From positions 118,340-182,339 of the IMG/VR virus record IMGVR_UViG_3300032229_000533: a DNA stretch of 64,000 nt. One strand, given 5' to 3'. The translations under genes were made by a program, and so were the position numbers. Under the pieces are notes generated by a model that did no database searches, was not told where the DNA came from, and saw only the letters and a list, made by a program, of their open reading frames with translations. Below are positions 1 to 9,081 of this stretch, piece after piece; within the stretch, counting starts at the first letter, position 1, and each line of letters opens with the position of its first letter. Source of the stretch: a virus.

Positions 1-1275
1 CAAACCTAATGTAAAGTTTTGTAATTCGTCTTCAAATCCCAATAAGAATAAGTGAATGATTGCAATTTTGTTTAACTCCGCAATCATACTTTTTTGAATT
101 CTGTTGATTGTACGAGCAAAACGAATATCTTGTAATGATAAATTTTTACCATCACCAACAACTTCTTCAAAACCTAAAAATGCTTTAGGTACACGAAGAG
201 CCGTTAATAATTTCTTTTGAATATATTCAATATCGGCAATCTCTGATAAGTTAGTTGCTCCTGGTAATGTTGTAATTGGGTCTGGTGCTGCAGGGTCACG
301 AACAGGAATAAAATAATCTTGGTCTACCGCCATTTGGTTAAACCTCATATCAACATTACCTGTTTTAGCATCCACAACTTGTTCTCTCTTGAACTTGTTG
401 GCAACACGGTTTACATATGCTTCAACGTCGTCATCGTTCATGTTTCCAACAAACACCTTAAACATTCTTCGTTCAGGTGCTCTTGACGTACGATAGATTA
501 ACATCGCATCTTCAGATAACAATAATTGTTTCCAAATACGTCTTGCCTTTTCTAACATGGAAGTACCGTACGGAAGTTTTCGGTCATCACCTAATAATCT
601 AAAGTGAGCTATTTCCCATGATTGGAATTCCATATTTCTATTTTTCCAAGTAAAATGAAGAGCCTTTTTATTCTCATCTTTTTCTTGTGTAATATCCACA
701 GTAATTTTGGCAGATACTCCAACCTCATGACGTTCAATTTCAATTGTTGGTAATTGTTGACAACCAATAATACCTTTTTCAGGGTCTAATTTAAGGTAAA
801 CAAAGTTATCACCATACTTACAAGTGTTTCTTGTCCACATTGGTAAGTTGGTGTTAATATCAAGTGCATTATTAAATAAATCCGCTAATACAGATTTAAT
901 ACGTTTTGATTCAGAATAAATTTGAAGGATAAAGCCATCTTCGTTTGTTGTTGTAGATTCTTCAGAATAAATGTCTAACGCCGCTGAAATTTCAGGAGTG
1001 TATTCCATTGATTCATAATCATACTGAGCGGATAATCTTGATGGTTCATAATAAATCGCTTGAGAGTATAAATTGTTTTCAACTTTAGCCCATTGATTTG
1101 TTAAATAAAATGTTTGTTGCGCTTGGAGTTTTTCTCTTTCGTAATCATCGCGATTTGGAGTACGCAAAAGTTCTTTTTTATCAAACTTAAAAGTTGGATA
1201 ATCTTGTTTTAATAAAGAGTTTGGTCCAAATGTTTTGGACAACCTCTGCCATACCGTTAAATTATTATCACTCAT
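1..1275 (-). CDS. Portal (head-tail connector) protein, gp20-like, C-terminus off-window
   Basis: The frame is open from an ATG at 1275 to the left edge, so about 425 N-terminal residues are present and the C-terminus is missing. The protein forms the dodecameric ring through which DNA enters the head. T4 gp20-type features are readable: a segment 'ISAALDIYSEE' near residue 95, 'LLGDDRKLPYGTSMLEKARRIW' further on (split here by my reading), then 'YRTSRAPERRMFKVFVGN' and 'QDYFIPVRD'. It lies directly downstream of the large terminase on the same strand, the usual order in packaging modules. A TATTTATA element lies 28 bases upstream (1304-1311). Assignment rests on motifs and context. Confidence 0.85.
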   Translation of the reverse strand, partial: MSDNNLTVWQRLSKTFGPNSLLKQDYPTFKFDKKELLRTPNRDDYEREKLQAQQTFYLTNQWAKVENNLYSQAIYYEPSRLSAQYDYESMEYTPEISAALDIYSEESTTTNEDGFILQIYSESKRIKSVLADLFNNALDINTNLPMWTRNTCKYGDNFVYLKLDPEKGIIGCQQLPTIEIERHEVGVSAKITVDITQEKDENKKALHFTWKNRNMEFQSWEIAHFRLLGDDRKLPYGTSMLEKARRIWKQLLLSEDAMLIYRTSRAPERRMFKVFVGNMNDDDVEAYVNRVANKFKREQVVDAKTGNVDMRFNQMAVDQDYFIPVRDPAAPDPITTLPGATNLSEIADIEYIQKKLLTALRVPKAFLGFEEVVGDGKNLSLQDIRFARTINRIQKSMIAELNKIAIIHLFLLGFEDELQNFTLGL

Positions 1276-1312
1276 AGTTTAAATTTACTAATTACCTTGA
1301 TAATATAAATAG

Positions 1313-3076
1313 TTAGCGCGAACCAAATAACCATCCATATTTTTGGTAATCAGCCTTGGTGGCCTCACCTTGATTATTCATACCATTACCCCTACCCATT
1401 TGTGGAACCATTGGGTTAAAGAAATCAGAAGAGTTTTTATTTTCATTAACCGTGGTTGCCCATGAGTTAATCATTGCTTTAGTATGATTAGTTACTTTCT
1501 CTAAAGATTGAAACGATTTTTCCGCAACATACAACGCCATGGAAACACCCATAATACAGTCATCATGATGACCTTTTTGGTGGTCAGGTCTACCGTTGAT
1601 ATATACAAACGTATTCATTTCATTGTATAATCTATTTGAATATACTTTAAATCCATGCCTAACACCTTCTTCAAATGATGCAATAATCTGAACCCTTTTA
1701 GAGTTAAAATTAATACCAGGAATTTTTTCGTTAATTTTTGGGTCCCATTTCCACTTATTACTTGTATCAACGTTATCAATATATAAACCACCCTGATAGT
1801 TTAATTCTTGTAATTTTCTCGCAGTAGAAATACCCATACCCCCTGTGATATCAATTACACAGTAAGCATTATACATTGTCCCCCATTTATATGCTATTTC
1901 AGCCAATACATCAGGTGGAATTTTTGCAACGTATTCTAATACTTGTTCTCTTTCATCAAAATCAATAATTTGGATACACGAAAAGTCCTCAGAATCACCA
2001 CGAGATACATCCACACCCATAACGTATTTGTGACCGTTTACAGGTTCTTTAAATATCCACAATGAACCACCCATAAGTTTAGCTTGTGGTTCACGTAAAG
2101 TATTTTTAGCAATACCTTGCATTAATTCAGATTCAAATACGTTATCACCTGAACCTAAGAAGTTACATTCCAACTCTTGAGCTACTTTTCTTCGGTCAAA
2201 CTTTAACTTTTTAACCATACTTTCAAACCACGCAGAACATGGTTTATATCCTTGGGAGATGTAATCAGTTACAACAGAATGGTCTCTGTCGTATGGATTT
2301 TCCATAGACAAATCAACAATATCTTTATCAGAATATTCTTCTCGGTTTAACAAATAGTGAACCAAATCATTAGTTTTAACCATATACAAATCTTTTGTAT
2401 ATCTTGGGTCACGATACCAAAACATCTCAGATATTTTGAAATCGTTCATGTTTCTTAATGACTGGTCATAGATTTCATAGTAGATTGGGTCATATCCGTT
2501 TGGAGTGGATACAACAATAACTTTACCCCCTGTAGATAGGGACGCCATACACGCAGACCAGAAATCTGAATCCGCTTCAATAAACGCCGCCTCGTCAAAT
2601 ACAAGGATAGTAGGGGTATAACCCCTCAAAGCATCCTTTGACGTTGCAACCGCTTTTACTTCACAGTCGTTACTTAATTTGAAATGTCTTTGGGAATTTT
2701 TTTCTTTTGAAAAAGTAACTCCGACCCATGCAGGCCATTGTTCTGTAAACCCTCTCACCTTGTTAGCCATCTCCATTGAGGTATCTAACTTGTTTGCAAT
2801 TATAAGGATTTTTTCAGGTTTGTTCTTTTTGGCAAATACTAATCTTTTAGATATCCATGCCGCAGTTACGGTGGATACACCTGCCTGACGATACTTCAAT
2901 GCAATATTTTCATTGTAGTTATCGTAATCTTCAATTAAACTAACTTGGTCGGGAAATAAGTCCAATGGGACATATTTGGATACGGTATTATCGTATGTTT
3001 GTAAGTAAGTACGAAGTGCGTAAGGAGTATTCCTCATACACTTCGTAACTTCAATAATCAGTTGTTCTCTATTCAC
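1313..3076 (-). CDS. terL: Terminase large subunit (DNA-packaging ATPase/nuclease)
   Basis: This is the motor that pumps DNA into the prohead and cuts the concatemer. The 587-residue length suits T4 gp17. The ATPase half has a variant Walker A at residues 61-69 (KYRQAGVST), a Walker B ending in D161-E162 (ILVFDEAAF) and a coupling motif around 189-194 (VSTPNG). The RNase H-like nuclease half has D356 (MGVDVSRGD), D409 (VIDITGG) and D505/D506 (GHHDDCIMG), so both activities look intact. It lies between the portal gene and a series of acidic head-module genes transcribed in the same direction, and starts seven bases after the preceding gene ends. Confidence 0.95.
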   Translation of the reverse strand: MNREQLIIEVTKCMRNTPYALRTYLQTYDNTVSKYVPLDLFPDQVSLIEDYDNYNENIALKYRQAGVSTVTAAWISKRLVFAKKNKPEKILIIANKLDTSMEMANKVRGFTEQWPAWVGVTFSKEKNSQRHFKLSNDCEVKAVATSKDALRGYTPTILVFDEAAFIEADSDFWSACMASLSTGGKVIVVSTPNGYDPIYYEIYDQSLRNMNDFKISEMFWYRDPRYTKDLYMVKTNDLVHYLLNREEYSDKDIVDLSMENPYDRDHSVVTDYISQGYKPCSAWFESMVKKLKFDRRKVAQELECNFLGSGDNVFESELMQGIAKNTLREPQAKLMGGSLWIFKEPVNGHKYVMGVDVSRGDSEDFSCIQIIDFDEREQVLEYVAKIPPDVLAEIAYKWGTMYNAYCVIDITGGMGISTARKLQELNYQGGLYIDNVDTSNKWKWDPKINEKIPGINFNSKRVQIIASFEEGVRHGFKVYSNRLYNEMNTFVYINGRPDHQKGHHDDCIMGVSMALYVAEKSFQSLEKVTNHTKAMINSWATTVNENKNSSDFFNPMVPQMGRGNGMNNQGEATKADYQKYGWLFGSR

Positions 3077-3082
3077 AAAATG

Positions 3083-4369
3083 TTATTTAGGTAGTGTTAT
3101 ACCTAAACCACTTAAAAAGTCATCTAAACCATCATCGTCATCCTCATCTGAATCAATATTTTCTTCTTCTTTGTAGTTTTCAAATTCTTCTTTCATTTGA
3201 ATCGCTTCTTTCATGATTTCTTTAAATCTTGAGGTGGCTTTTTTAACTTTTGAAGAATCTTCAGAGATGGCATTTCCAATAATTTCTAAAAACTCTTGTG
3301 CTGGTATTTGATATAACAATATATGGAACCAGTTTATTAGTCCTTTATTATCTTGGTCATACATTTCATCGGGTAATGCAAATCTAATTTTTTCAACAAT
3401 TTCAGGACCAATTCTTAATTGCATTGGTTCATTAGATAAAATGTCTGTTTGACCTTGTACTTTTTGACGAAGACTTGGTTCTTTTGGTAATCCGTGTCTA
3501 CCTTTAGCTTCTTCTAATCCTTTAATAATTTCATGACAAAGAATCGGGAAAATCATACCTGTAGCCATGATTTTTGTGTCAGGTTGTGATTCACCTTCTT
3601 CTCCACCTTCATCTTCATCGGCATCACCTAATTCTACTTTACCTGCAACACCTTGACCTGTTTGACTCATCATTTCAATCATTTGTTCCATACTAAAATA
3701 CAAGAAATCATTGATTGCCATAATACCCAAATAATCTCTATAAAGAGACGGGTCAATAGCATCTAATCTTGCTTTAACTTCAGGTTTTTGAAAAAGATAA
3801 TGTCCTTTTTTTGCAGCACCTTGGATAATTGCGTTAATAATATTTCTTTTGTGTTTTTCTAACTCTAAAATTTCTTCGTCGGTTAAATCTTCAATATCAA
3901 AAGATGGGAATTCCAAAGATTCTTCCTTTTCTTCTTCATCCTCTTTATCATCTTCAGGTTCAAATCTAAAATTACCAGTATCTGGCATACCTAAAGTAGC
4001 TTCAATTTGATACCAATCTGCAGGAACTTCGGCCTCATCTAAAGACGCTTCTTTTGCTAAATCAATAAGTTCATCCCTATTAGCTGCTTCTATTCTCATA
4101 ATATTAGGAAGCTTTCTCATCATTTCTTGGTAAATCATACCTTGAACTTGTTTAGAACTAAGGTCTTCTATTCCAGTTACTTGTCTTAATTTATTAGCAA
4201 CTTTTTGAAATCTACTACTAACTAATCTTTGAACATCTTGGGTTCCTCTTTGTAGTGCAGGATTACTTGCGTAAATATTTTCAGGACTTCCCAATTTTCT
4301 TTCCAAATTTGGGTCCATTCTTTCAGGTCTATTACCGTAATCTATTTGTTCGTTAAATTTCTTTGCCAT
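3083..4369 (-). CDS. Acidic phage protein of the head/packaging module, unknown function
   Basis: I do not recognise the family. The 428 residues include a charged stretch around 140-160 (EDDKEDEEEKEE), a second acidic stretch around 250-260, and an acidic C-terminus (DSDEDDDDGLDDFLSGLG). There is no signal peptide or membrane segment. It sits three bases downstream of the 287-residue gene and seven bases upstream of terL on the same strand, so it is probably co-transcribed with the packaging genes. A virion, scaffold or packaging-accessory role is an inference from position only. Confidence 0.8.
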   Translation of the reverse strand: MAKKFNEQIDYGNRPERMDPNLERKLGSPENIYASNPALQRGTQDVQRLVSSRFQKVANKLRQVTGIEDLSSKQVQGMIYQEMMRKLPNIMRIEAANRDELIDLAKEASLDEAEVPADWYQIEATLGMPDTGNFRFEPEDDKEDEEEKEESLEFPSFDIEDLTDEEILELEKHKRNIINAIIQGAAKKGHYLFQKPEVKARLDAIDPSLYRDYLGIMAINDFLYFSMEQMIEMMSQTGQGVAGKVELGDADEDEGGEEGESQPDTKIMATGMIFPILCHEIIKGLEEAKGRHGLPKEPSLRQKVQGQTDILSNEPMQLRIGPEIVEKIRFALPDEMYDQDNKGLINWFHILLYQIPAQEFLEIIGNAISEDSSKVKKATSRFKEIMKEAIQMKEEFENYKEEENIDSDEDDDDGLDDFLSGLGITLPK

Positions 4370-4372
4370 AAA

Positions 4373-5236
4373 TTATTTCTTTAATAAGTTCATTATCACA
4401 TCAATCACTTTGTCTTTAGCCTGTTCAGGTGAAACTTTTGTCGCTTTTGGTGCGGGATTTTCACCAGGGTTTGGGTTTTTACCAGGATGAGCAGGTCTAC
4501 TTGGTTTTGTAGTTGGTTTTGTTGTTGGTTTTGTTGTAGGTGCGGGTGCAGTTTGTTGTTCTTTTGTTTCACTTTTTTTTGCCTTTGGAGCAGGATTCTC
4601 TCCAGGGTTTGGGTTTTTACCAGGATGTGCAGGTCTTGTTGTAGGTCTTGTTGTAGGTTTTGTTTTTGGTTTTGTTGGTGCAACCGCTGGTTCTGATTCT
4701 GAAAGAACCTTCATTAAATCGCCTTTTGTAATTCTTGGGGGTATATGTTTTTCCACTATTCTTTCTATTTGAGTTTCCAAGAACAAAGATACAGGATTTT
4801 TCCCTTCTTTCAATTGTTTTTTTACTTCTCTTACACATCTCTCCCACTTTCTTGATTTTTTAGGTCCGACTTGTGAATGACAAATAGCCCAAGGATTTGG
4901 ACCATCTTTTTCTTCCATCATTCCCATACCATCTGTTTCATCACCAAATCCATCATCAGATGAAGGGCCTACTTGATGAGGGTCTTGAGTTTCAGTATCT
5001 TTATTTGGGTCTAAAGTTACTTCTTCTTCTTCATCAAGTTCTTTTTCATAAACTTGAAATGGTTTTTTTTCACTTTTTAACTTATTAATTGTTGCGGAAT
5101 CTGTTTTTGACACCATTGTTTGTTCAACAAATAATTTTTTATGTAAAGTATCAATTTGTGACTCAGTTAATCTACTAACTGTTTTAGACGATAAACCTTT
5201 ATCAATCAATTCAAGGGCTTTTTTATTAACTTTCAT
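4373..5236 (-). CDS. Proline/threonine/lysine-rich repeat protein of the head module
   Basis: Unknown function. The N-terminal 45 residues are helical and contain 'SRLTESQ', an [I/L]-x-E motif of the kind cleaved by T4-type prohead proteases. The C-terminal third is low complexity: a block AHPGKNPNPGENPAPKA occurs twice, at about residues 198-214 and 247-263, separated and preceded by TKPTTKPTT/RPTTRP runs. The C-terminal tail (KVSPEQAKDKVIDVIMNLL) is a likely helix. The gene overlaps the upstream 131-residue gene by 11 bases. The linker-like repeats suggest an extended virion or scaffold protein; this is inference. Confidence 0.8.
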   Translation of the reverse strand: MKVNKKALELIDKGLSSKTVSRLTESQIDTLHKKLFVEQTMVSKTDSATINKLKSEKKPFQVYEKELDEEEEVTLDPNKDTETQDPHQVGPSSDDGFGDETDGMGMMEEKDGPNPWAICHSQVGPKKSRKWERCVREVKKQLKEGKNPVSLFLETQIERIVEKHIPPRITKGDLMKVLSESEPAVAPTKPKTKPTTRPTTRPAHPGKNPNPGENPAPKAKKSETKEQQTAPAPTTKPTTKPTTKPSRPAHPGKNPNPGENPAPKATKVSPEQAKDKVIDVIMNLLKK

Positions 5237-5621
5237 ATACTAATTTTTTTTCAAATTCTAAAATTAAGTCTCTTTCATAGAGTTTATCTTTAATTTCCTG
5301 TTCAGAACTACCAAATCTAAAAACCATTCTTTTTTGTCCTTCAGATTCTTCTTGTTCCCAGGCTAACGCAACAACGTCATCCATTGCGTCTATCATACAA
5401 AAAAAATCGGAGTTCTGAATCAATTCCAATTTTAAATCAGTATTTCTCAGAACTCCTACTTTCTTAATATATTGTAATTCAGGTGGAGTTGGATAACCGT
5501 TGGAAGGTTTACTTTCCCAAGATTCTCCCCAAACGTCCAAACTATCTGAAAATATAAATTCGTATAAATTATCTCCCTTATAGTTAGGACCTAGTCCGTT
5601 AACATAAGTTAAATAGCTCAT
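5226..5621 (-). CDS. Conserved-looking small phage protein, unknown function
   Basis: A 131-residue soluble protein without signal peptide or membrane helix, fairly rich in aromatic residues (MSYLTYVNGLGPNYKGDNLYEF at the start is shown here only in part: 'GLGPNYKGDNLYEFIFS'). I do not recognise a family. It overlaps its upstream neighbour (5618-6862) by four bases, ATGA-type, and its downstream neighbour by 11 bases. This tight coupling argues that the start at 5621 is right and that the gene belongs to the head-module operon. Confidence 0.75.
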   Translation of the reverse strand: MSYLTYVNGLGPNYKGDNLYEFIFSDSLDVWGESWESKPSNGYPTPPELQYIKKVGVLRNTDLKLELIQNSDFFCMIDAMDDVVALAWEQEESEGQKRMVFRFGSSEQEIKDKLYERDLILEFEKKLVYES

Positions 5622-6862
5622 ATCAAATCTCCGTTTGGTGTAATTCTTACTTGACCTGTTTTAGTTTCAAAAACTAAATTCTTTTTGTTTGTGATTCCAA
5701 CAAATTTAGAATTTAAATTTTCTTTTACAAATTTCTTAGCTGCTAATTCTTGTTCAATAGTTTCAGTCATTTTAACAACTGATTCCATAATCTGATTAAC
5801 TATTGATTTTTTCTTCGCAGTTTCTTGGATTTGTTTTTCTTTACCTTCTCTAATTTCTTTTTTAGAAACCTCAAAATATTTTGAAATTACTTTGTCTACT
5901 TTTGATTCACTAAAAATACTATCAAAGATTGCTCCATTACCATAATCTTCTTCTTCCATTTCATACCCCTCAACAGGAATATCCATATCAGCTTGAATAT
6001 CTTCAACTTCAGTATCGTCAGTCATATCTTCACCGTCCATATCATCTTCTTGACCAAAATCTTCAGTTTCATCTTCTTCAAATTTAGACATGATGTCTTC
6101 CTTATCTTCCTCTGATAATGATTTTAAATCTAATGAAGATAATACCATATTAATTACATACTTAATATCTTCAGAAGTCATTCCTTCTTGAGAATCAAGG
6201 GTTCTAATTTTTTGAGTTAATTTACCTGTAAGTTTTTGAATTGTTTTAAACGTAACTTGTCCTTCATTTTCTTCTCCACCTTCTTCAGCGTTAACGTCAA
6301 CATCAATGTCAACATCATCTACTTCAGGTGCGTCATCTACTTCAGGTGCATCATCTACTTCAGGTGCATCTTCCATTCCCATGTCTTCACCTCCACCCAT
6401 TGGTGATGGTGGTAATTCAGGTGATGGTACTGCTGGTGGTGCCGCTGGTGGTGCAATAGGTGCCTCAGCTGCAGGTTCAGGTTTTGGGGTTTTTAATGTG
6501 AATTTTTTTTGTTCACCATACAATGAAACACCTTCTTCGTTTTCATTAATTCTGTTTAATTCTCCCGCAACAAGATTTAATCTTTTAAACGCTTGCGAAT
6601 ATGAAGAATAGTATTTTCTATTTTTCATAGGTTCAATATATTCAGTTTCAGATTCAGAAATAGTTTTCTTAATAATATATCCTTGTCTTTCTCTTACAAT
6701 TTCATACTTGTTTCCGTCGGCAAGAGACACTGAATATTCAGATTTTGCAGTTTCATTAATTGATTTTGGCATCACTTCTTTGAAACGAGCGATTTCCATA
6801 ATTCTACTTATTTTGTCTTGGCCTGTTAGTTTTTCACTACCAATTGGTTTTAAGTCTGCCAT
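5618..6862 (-). CDS. Highly acidic protein with APEVDD repeats, scaffold/core-like
   Basis: Unknown family, 414 residues. A proline/alanine-rich segment near 125-155 is followed by three tandem APEVDD repeats (about 165-185) and long Asp/Glu-rich tracts to residue 290. The C-terminal 120 residues are basic and helical and end with a short beta-like segment (VFETKTGQVRITPNGDLI). Near residue 35 is 'SINETAKSE', an [I/L]-x-E motif. Acidic, repeat-bearing proteins next to terminase and portal are often prohead core or scaffold components, but this is inference from composition and position. Confidence 0.8.
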   Translation of the reverse strand: MADLKPIGSEKLTGQDKISRIMEIARFKEVMPKSINETAKSEYSVSLADGNKYEIVRERQGYIIKKTISESETEYIEPMKNRKYYSSYSQAFKRLNLVAGELNRINENEEGVSLYGEQKKFTLKTPKPEPAAEAPIAPPAAPPAVPSPELPPSPMGGGEDMGMEDAPEVDDAPEVDDAPEVDDVDIDVDVNAEEGGEENEGQVTFKTIQKLTGKLTQKIRTLDSQEGMTSEDIKYVINMVLSSLDLKSLSEEDKEDIMSKFEEDETEDFGQEDDMDGEDMTDDTEVEDIQADMDIPVEGYEMEEEDYGNGAIFDSIFSESKVDKVISKYFEVSKKEIREGKEKQIQETAKKKSIVNQIMESVVKMTETIEQELAAKKFVKENLNSKFVGITNKKNLVFETKTGQVRITPNGDLI

Positions 6863-6881
6863 ATTTTCTTATTTTATATTT

Positions 6882-7076
6882 TTAATTATTTAATCCGTTA
6901 AACCCACCTAAGGTTATCGCGTTTAGTTGTATGATTGGTTCATTGTCTGCGTTAGAAAATACGGGGTGAGGAGCAACCCCATTAGCAGGACCTCCCTCTG
7001 TTATTGAACCACCACTAAAATTACCTAAAATTCCAACGGTATACTCGTATTGTGTATTTGCAGAATATGTTGCCAT
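6882..7076 (-). CDS. Small glycine/asparagine-rich protein
   Basis: A 64-residue protein beginning MATYSANTQYEYTVG, rich in Gly, Asn, Thr and Ala, with no membrane segment. It lies 19 bases upstream of the acidic core-like gene on the same strand. An ATATTTATT element about 25 bases before the ATG matches the putative late-promoter element seen elsewhere in the window. The composition resembles small decoration or fibre-associated virion proteins, but no family is recognised. Confidence 0.65.
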   Translation of the reverse strand: MATYSANTQYEYTVGILGNFSGGSITEGGPANGVAPHPVFSNADNEPIIQLNAITLGGFNGLNN

Positions 7077-7123
7077 GTGTTTTAATTTTCTTAATAAATA
7101 TACGACCGATACAAATAATTTAA

Positions 7124-7849
7124 CTATTCTTGAATTGTTCTTTCAATAGACAACTCTTTATCCGTCTCTTTATTTACGGTATCAAATAATTTTTCTATGT
7201 GACCCGACCTTCTTAAAAATTTAAAAACCAAATTTTCATAAGATAATTCACCATCTTTTTCTAATCCAGACTTTCTATAATCTTTAAGTTTAGTCTTAAT
7301 TGTTTCTAAATTTTTATCCTCGTCAATCGCGGTATCAATCTTTTCTGTCCAAGATTTTATCTTTTTTTCAAGAACTGATTTGTCAATTTCGTTTTTGAAT
7401 TTTTTTGGTTTGCTAACCCATTCATCATTCATAACAGAATATACCCCTGAACTATAATGTGGTTCTTCTGCATCTTGTGCATATAACTCAACATCGTAAC
7501 CAAAAATTTTGATATTATGTTTGTCGTTAAAAACTTGTTTTTTTAAATTGAATAATTCTTTATATAAGTCACTTTGTTTTTCATATTGTTTTAAATCAAC
7601 AATTACATGTAAATCAAAGTCTGAAAATTCTGACCAATTAAAATTTGCTAATGAACCTGTAAGATGAATATCGTCAACAAAAACATCATCACCTAAATAA
7701 TCAATAAACTCTTCTGAAATACGCATAAGAGCTTTTCTAACCTTTGGTATCATTACCGATTTGTTAGGTTCTTTCGGATTTTCCCAAATTTTTGGGTTTA
7801 GTGTATCCTTAATTGAAAAGCTATCAAGAATTTTTTGGAAATTATTCAT
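7124..7849 (-). CDS. Nucleotidyltransferase-fold protein
   Basis: The 241-residue protein has, around residues 55-85, the signature 'LTGSLANFNWSEFSDFDLHV'. This is the GS...DxD pattern of the DNA polymerase beta-like nucleotidyltransferase fold, in which the two aspartates bind metal. The third carboxylate may lie in 'GYDVELYAQD' about 40 residues later. The substrate cannot be read from sequence; tRNA, protein AMPylation or small-molecule nucleotidylation are all possible. A TATTTATA element (7854-7861) ends four bases before the ATG, suggesting a leaderless late transcript. Confidence 0.65.
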   Translation of the reverse strand: MNNFQKILDSFSIKDTLNPKIWENPKEPNKSVMIPKVRKALMRISEEFIDYLGDDVFVDDIHLTGSLANFNWSEFSDFDLHVIVDLKQYEKQSDLYKELFNLKKQVFNDKHNIKIFGYDVELYAQDAEEPHYSSGVYSVMNDEWVSKPKKFKNEIDKSVLEKKIKSWTEKIDTAIDEDKNLETIKTKLKDYRKSGLEKDGELSYENLVFKFLRRSGHIEKLFDTVNKETDKELSIERTIQE

Positions 7850-7853
7850 CCTA

Positions 7854-7861
7854 TATAAATA
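7854..7861 (-). promoter_or_regulatory. TATTTATA element, putative phage late promoter
   Basis: TATTTATA on the coding strand ends four bases before the ATG at 7849. Confidence 0.45.
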
Positions 7862-7870
7862 GTAAGAATA

Positions 7871-8113
7871 TTAAAGTTTTTTATATGGGTATTTTTTTGC
7901 GATATCTGTGGTAAAGAATTTACCTTGAGATTCGGCTAATCTAAGTTTTGTGTAAACTTGGTGTGGGACACCATCGTATTTGTATTTTGCTCCGTTATTA
8001 AATTCAACAACTAAATCTTTTGTTTCAGTGTCATATTCAGTTGATTTAATGTTTGACGATTTGATTTCGTTTTTAATCTTCGTCCCAATTATCTCCTCTT
8101 TTATTATAGCCAT
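7871..8113 (-). CDS. KTSC-domain protein
   Basis: An 80-residue protein matching the KTSC domain, named after the C-terminus of some lysyl-tRNA synthetases. The readable hallmarks are 'SSNIKSTEYDTETKDLVVEFNNG' (given in part), 'YKYDGVPHQVYTKL' and 'SQGKFFTTDIAKKYPYKKL'. The domain is a small beta-rich fold common in phages and thought to bind RNA, but its function is not settled. The gene overlaps the upstream 110-residue gene by 41 bases in another frame, so translation is probably coupled. Confidence 0.75.
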   Translation of the reverse strand: MAIIKEEIIGTKIKNEIKSSNIKSTEYDTETKDLVVEFNNGAKYKYDGVPHQVYTKLRLAESQGKFFTTDIAKKYPYKKL

Positions 8114-8405
8114 TTTTACTTAGTGGGGTTAAATCGTTTATTTTTTCCATTAATGGTTTCATGTAGTTCACTAACTCAGTAAATGTAATATCAAAACCAT
8201 AATCTTTAACTTGATTAAATAAAGCCTTTTGAGTATCCCCAAATTTGTGAAATAGTTCCATCATCATTGGTGAATATGTTGGTGGTTTTTCCAAATCATT
8301 TTCACTAAATCCCAATCTTTGGAATTCCTGTCTTAATTCAAGATAAGTCTCAAGTAATTCTTTGGTCCCTAACGTATCATTTAAAAATTTTTCAAATGGC
8401 TTCAT
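8073..8405 (-). CDS. Small protein of unknown function
   Basis: A 110-residue, mostly helical, soluble protein beginning MKPFEKFLNDTLGTKELLETY. It contains an [I/L]-x-E motif (LLE) near residue 18. No family recognised. It overlaps the KTSC gene by 41 bases. The ATG is preceded at three bases by TATTTATA (8409-8416). Confidence 0.65.
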   Translation of the reverse strand: MKPFEKFLNDTLGTKELLETYLELRQEFQRLGFSENDLEKPPTYSPMMMELFHKFGDTQKALFNQVKDYGFDITFTELVNYMKPLMEKINDLTPLSKNGYNKRGDNWDED

Positions 8406-8408
8406 GTA

Positions 8409-8416
8409 TATAAATA
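8409..8416 (-). promoter_or_regulatory. TATTTATA element, putative phage late promoter
   Basis: The element ends three bases before the ATG at 8405 on the minus strand. Confidence 0.45.
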
Positions 8417-8444
8417 CGAAACCCCCACTAAATGTGAGGGTTTA
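8417..8444 (-). terminator. Hairpin downstream of the UVR-motif gene
   Basis: AACCCNCAC and GTGNGGGTT arms flank a five-base loop directly after the stop of the 8447-8881 gene. The A-rich left flank gives only a weak T tract on the minus strand. Confidence 0.4.
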
Positions 8445-8446
8445 AT

Positions 8447-8881
8447 TTAAGACTTCAATTTTTTCAACTCATCTCTAATCTCAATTGATTTTTCAAAATT
8501 TTGTTCTTCAATTGATTTTTTTAATTCTAATTCAAGTTTTTTAATTGAATCTTGATTTGTTTCATAGTTTTTAATTTCATCTCTGAGTTTTACCGCTTCT
8601 TCAAAGTTTTCATCTTCAATAGCAATTTGAAGTTTTTTCTTTAAAGCATTTAAACCAGAACTTTTATTGGTGCCATTAGAACTATTGGTTCTAACAAAGT
8701 TGGTTATGTAAATGCTACCGTCTGGTGATGAATAGGTCTCTTTTGTCCAATCACCTAATTCGTCATTTCCTTTTTCACTTTTACTATCATTTGGCATCCC
8801 ACCAAACATAGAATCGAATTGACTAAAAATTGCGTCAAAGTCTCCAAAGATGTCGTTAATGTTTTTTCTTCTTCTAAACAT
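8447..8881 (-). CDS. UVR-motif protein, possible ClpC partner
   Basis: A 144-residue protein whose C-terminal half carries two copies of the UVR (UvrB/UvrC) motif: 'LQIAIEDENFEEAVKLRDEI' and 'LKKSIEEQNFEKSIEIRDEL'. The N-terminal 60 residues are Ser/Asn/Asp-rich with no recognised domain. UVR motifs occur in UvrB/UvrC, in ClpC-type ATPases and in the ClpC adaptor McsA. The divergently transcribed neighbour (start at 9082) is a ClpC-like ATPase that has a UVR motif in its own linker. A role as an adaptor for that ATPase is an attractive inference, not shown. The zinc-finger cysteines of McsA are absent. Confidence 0.7.
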   Translation of the reverse strand: MFRRRKNINDIFGDFDAIFSQFDSMFGGMPNDSKSEKGNDELGDWTKETYSSPDGSIYITNFVRTNSSNGTNKSSGLNALKKKLQIAIEDENFEEAVKLRDEIKNYETNQDSIKKLELELKKSIEEQNFEKSIEIRDELKKLKS

Positions 8882-9030
8882 GTTTCTTTTGTTTTTTTAA
8901 TTTTATTTTATATCTTTGTAATATCAAATTTTATTCCGATGATAAATATACGTCATTTTTTCAGATAAGACAAATATTATCTGACATTATGACATACTAA
9001 AAAAATATTTATGACAATTTGTCAAATTAT

Positions 9031-9061
9031 TTGGAGATGAACAAAATTTGTACTTACTTTG
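9031..9061 (+). promoter_or_regulatory. Promoter of the ClpC-like gene (Bacteroidota type)
   Basis: TTG at 9031 and TTACTTTG at 9054-9061, 20 bases apart, approximate the TTG / TAnnTTTG pair of Bacteroidota with one mismatch. The start codon follows 20 bases later. Confidence 0.45.
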
Positions 9062-9081
9062 TAAACCAAAATATATAAAAT

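Noticed and set aside
4405-4847. Frames of Gln/Lys/Leu-rich protein on the minus strand within 4373-5236
   Set aside because: They arise from the Pro/Thr codon repeats of the real gene read in another frame.
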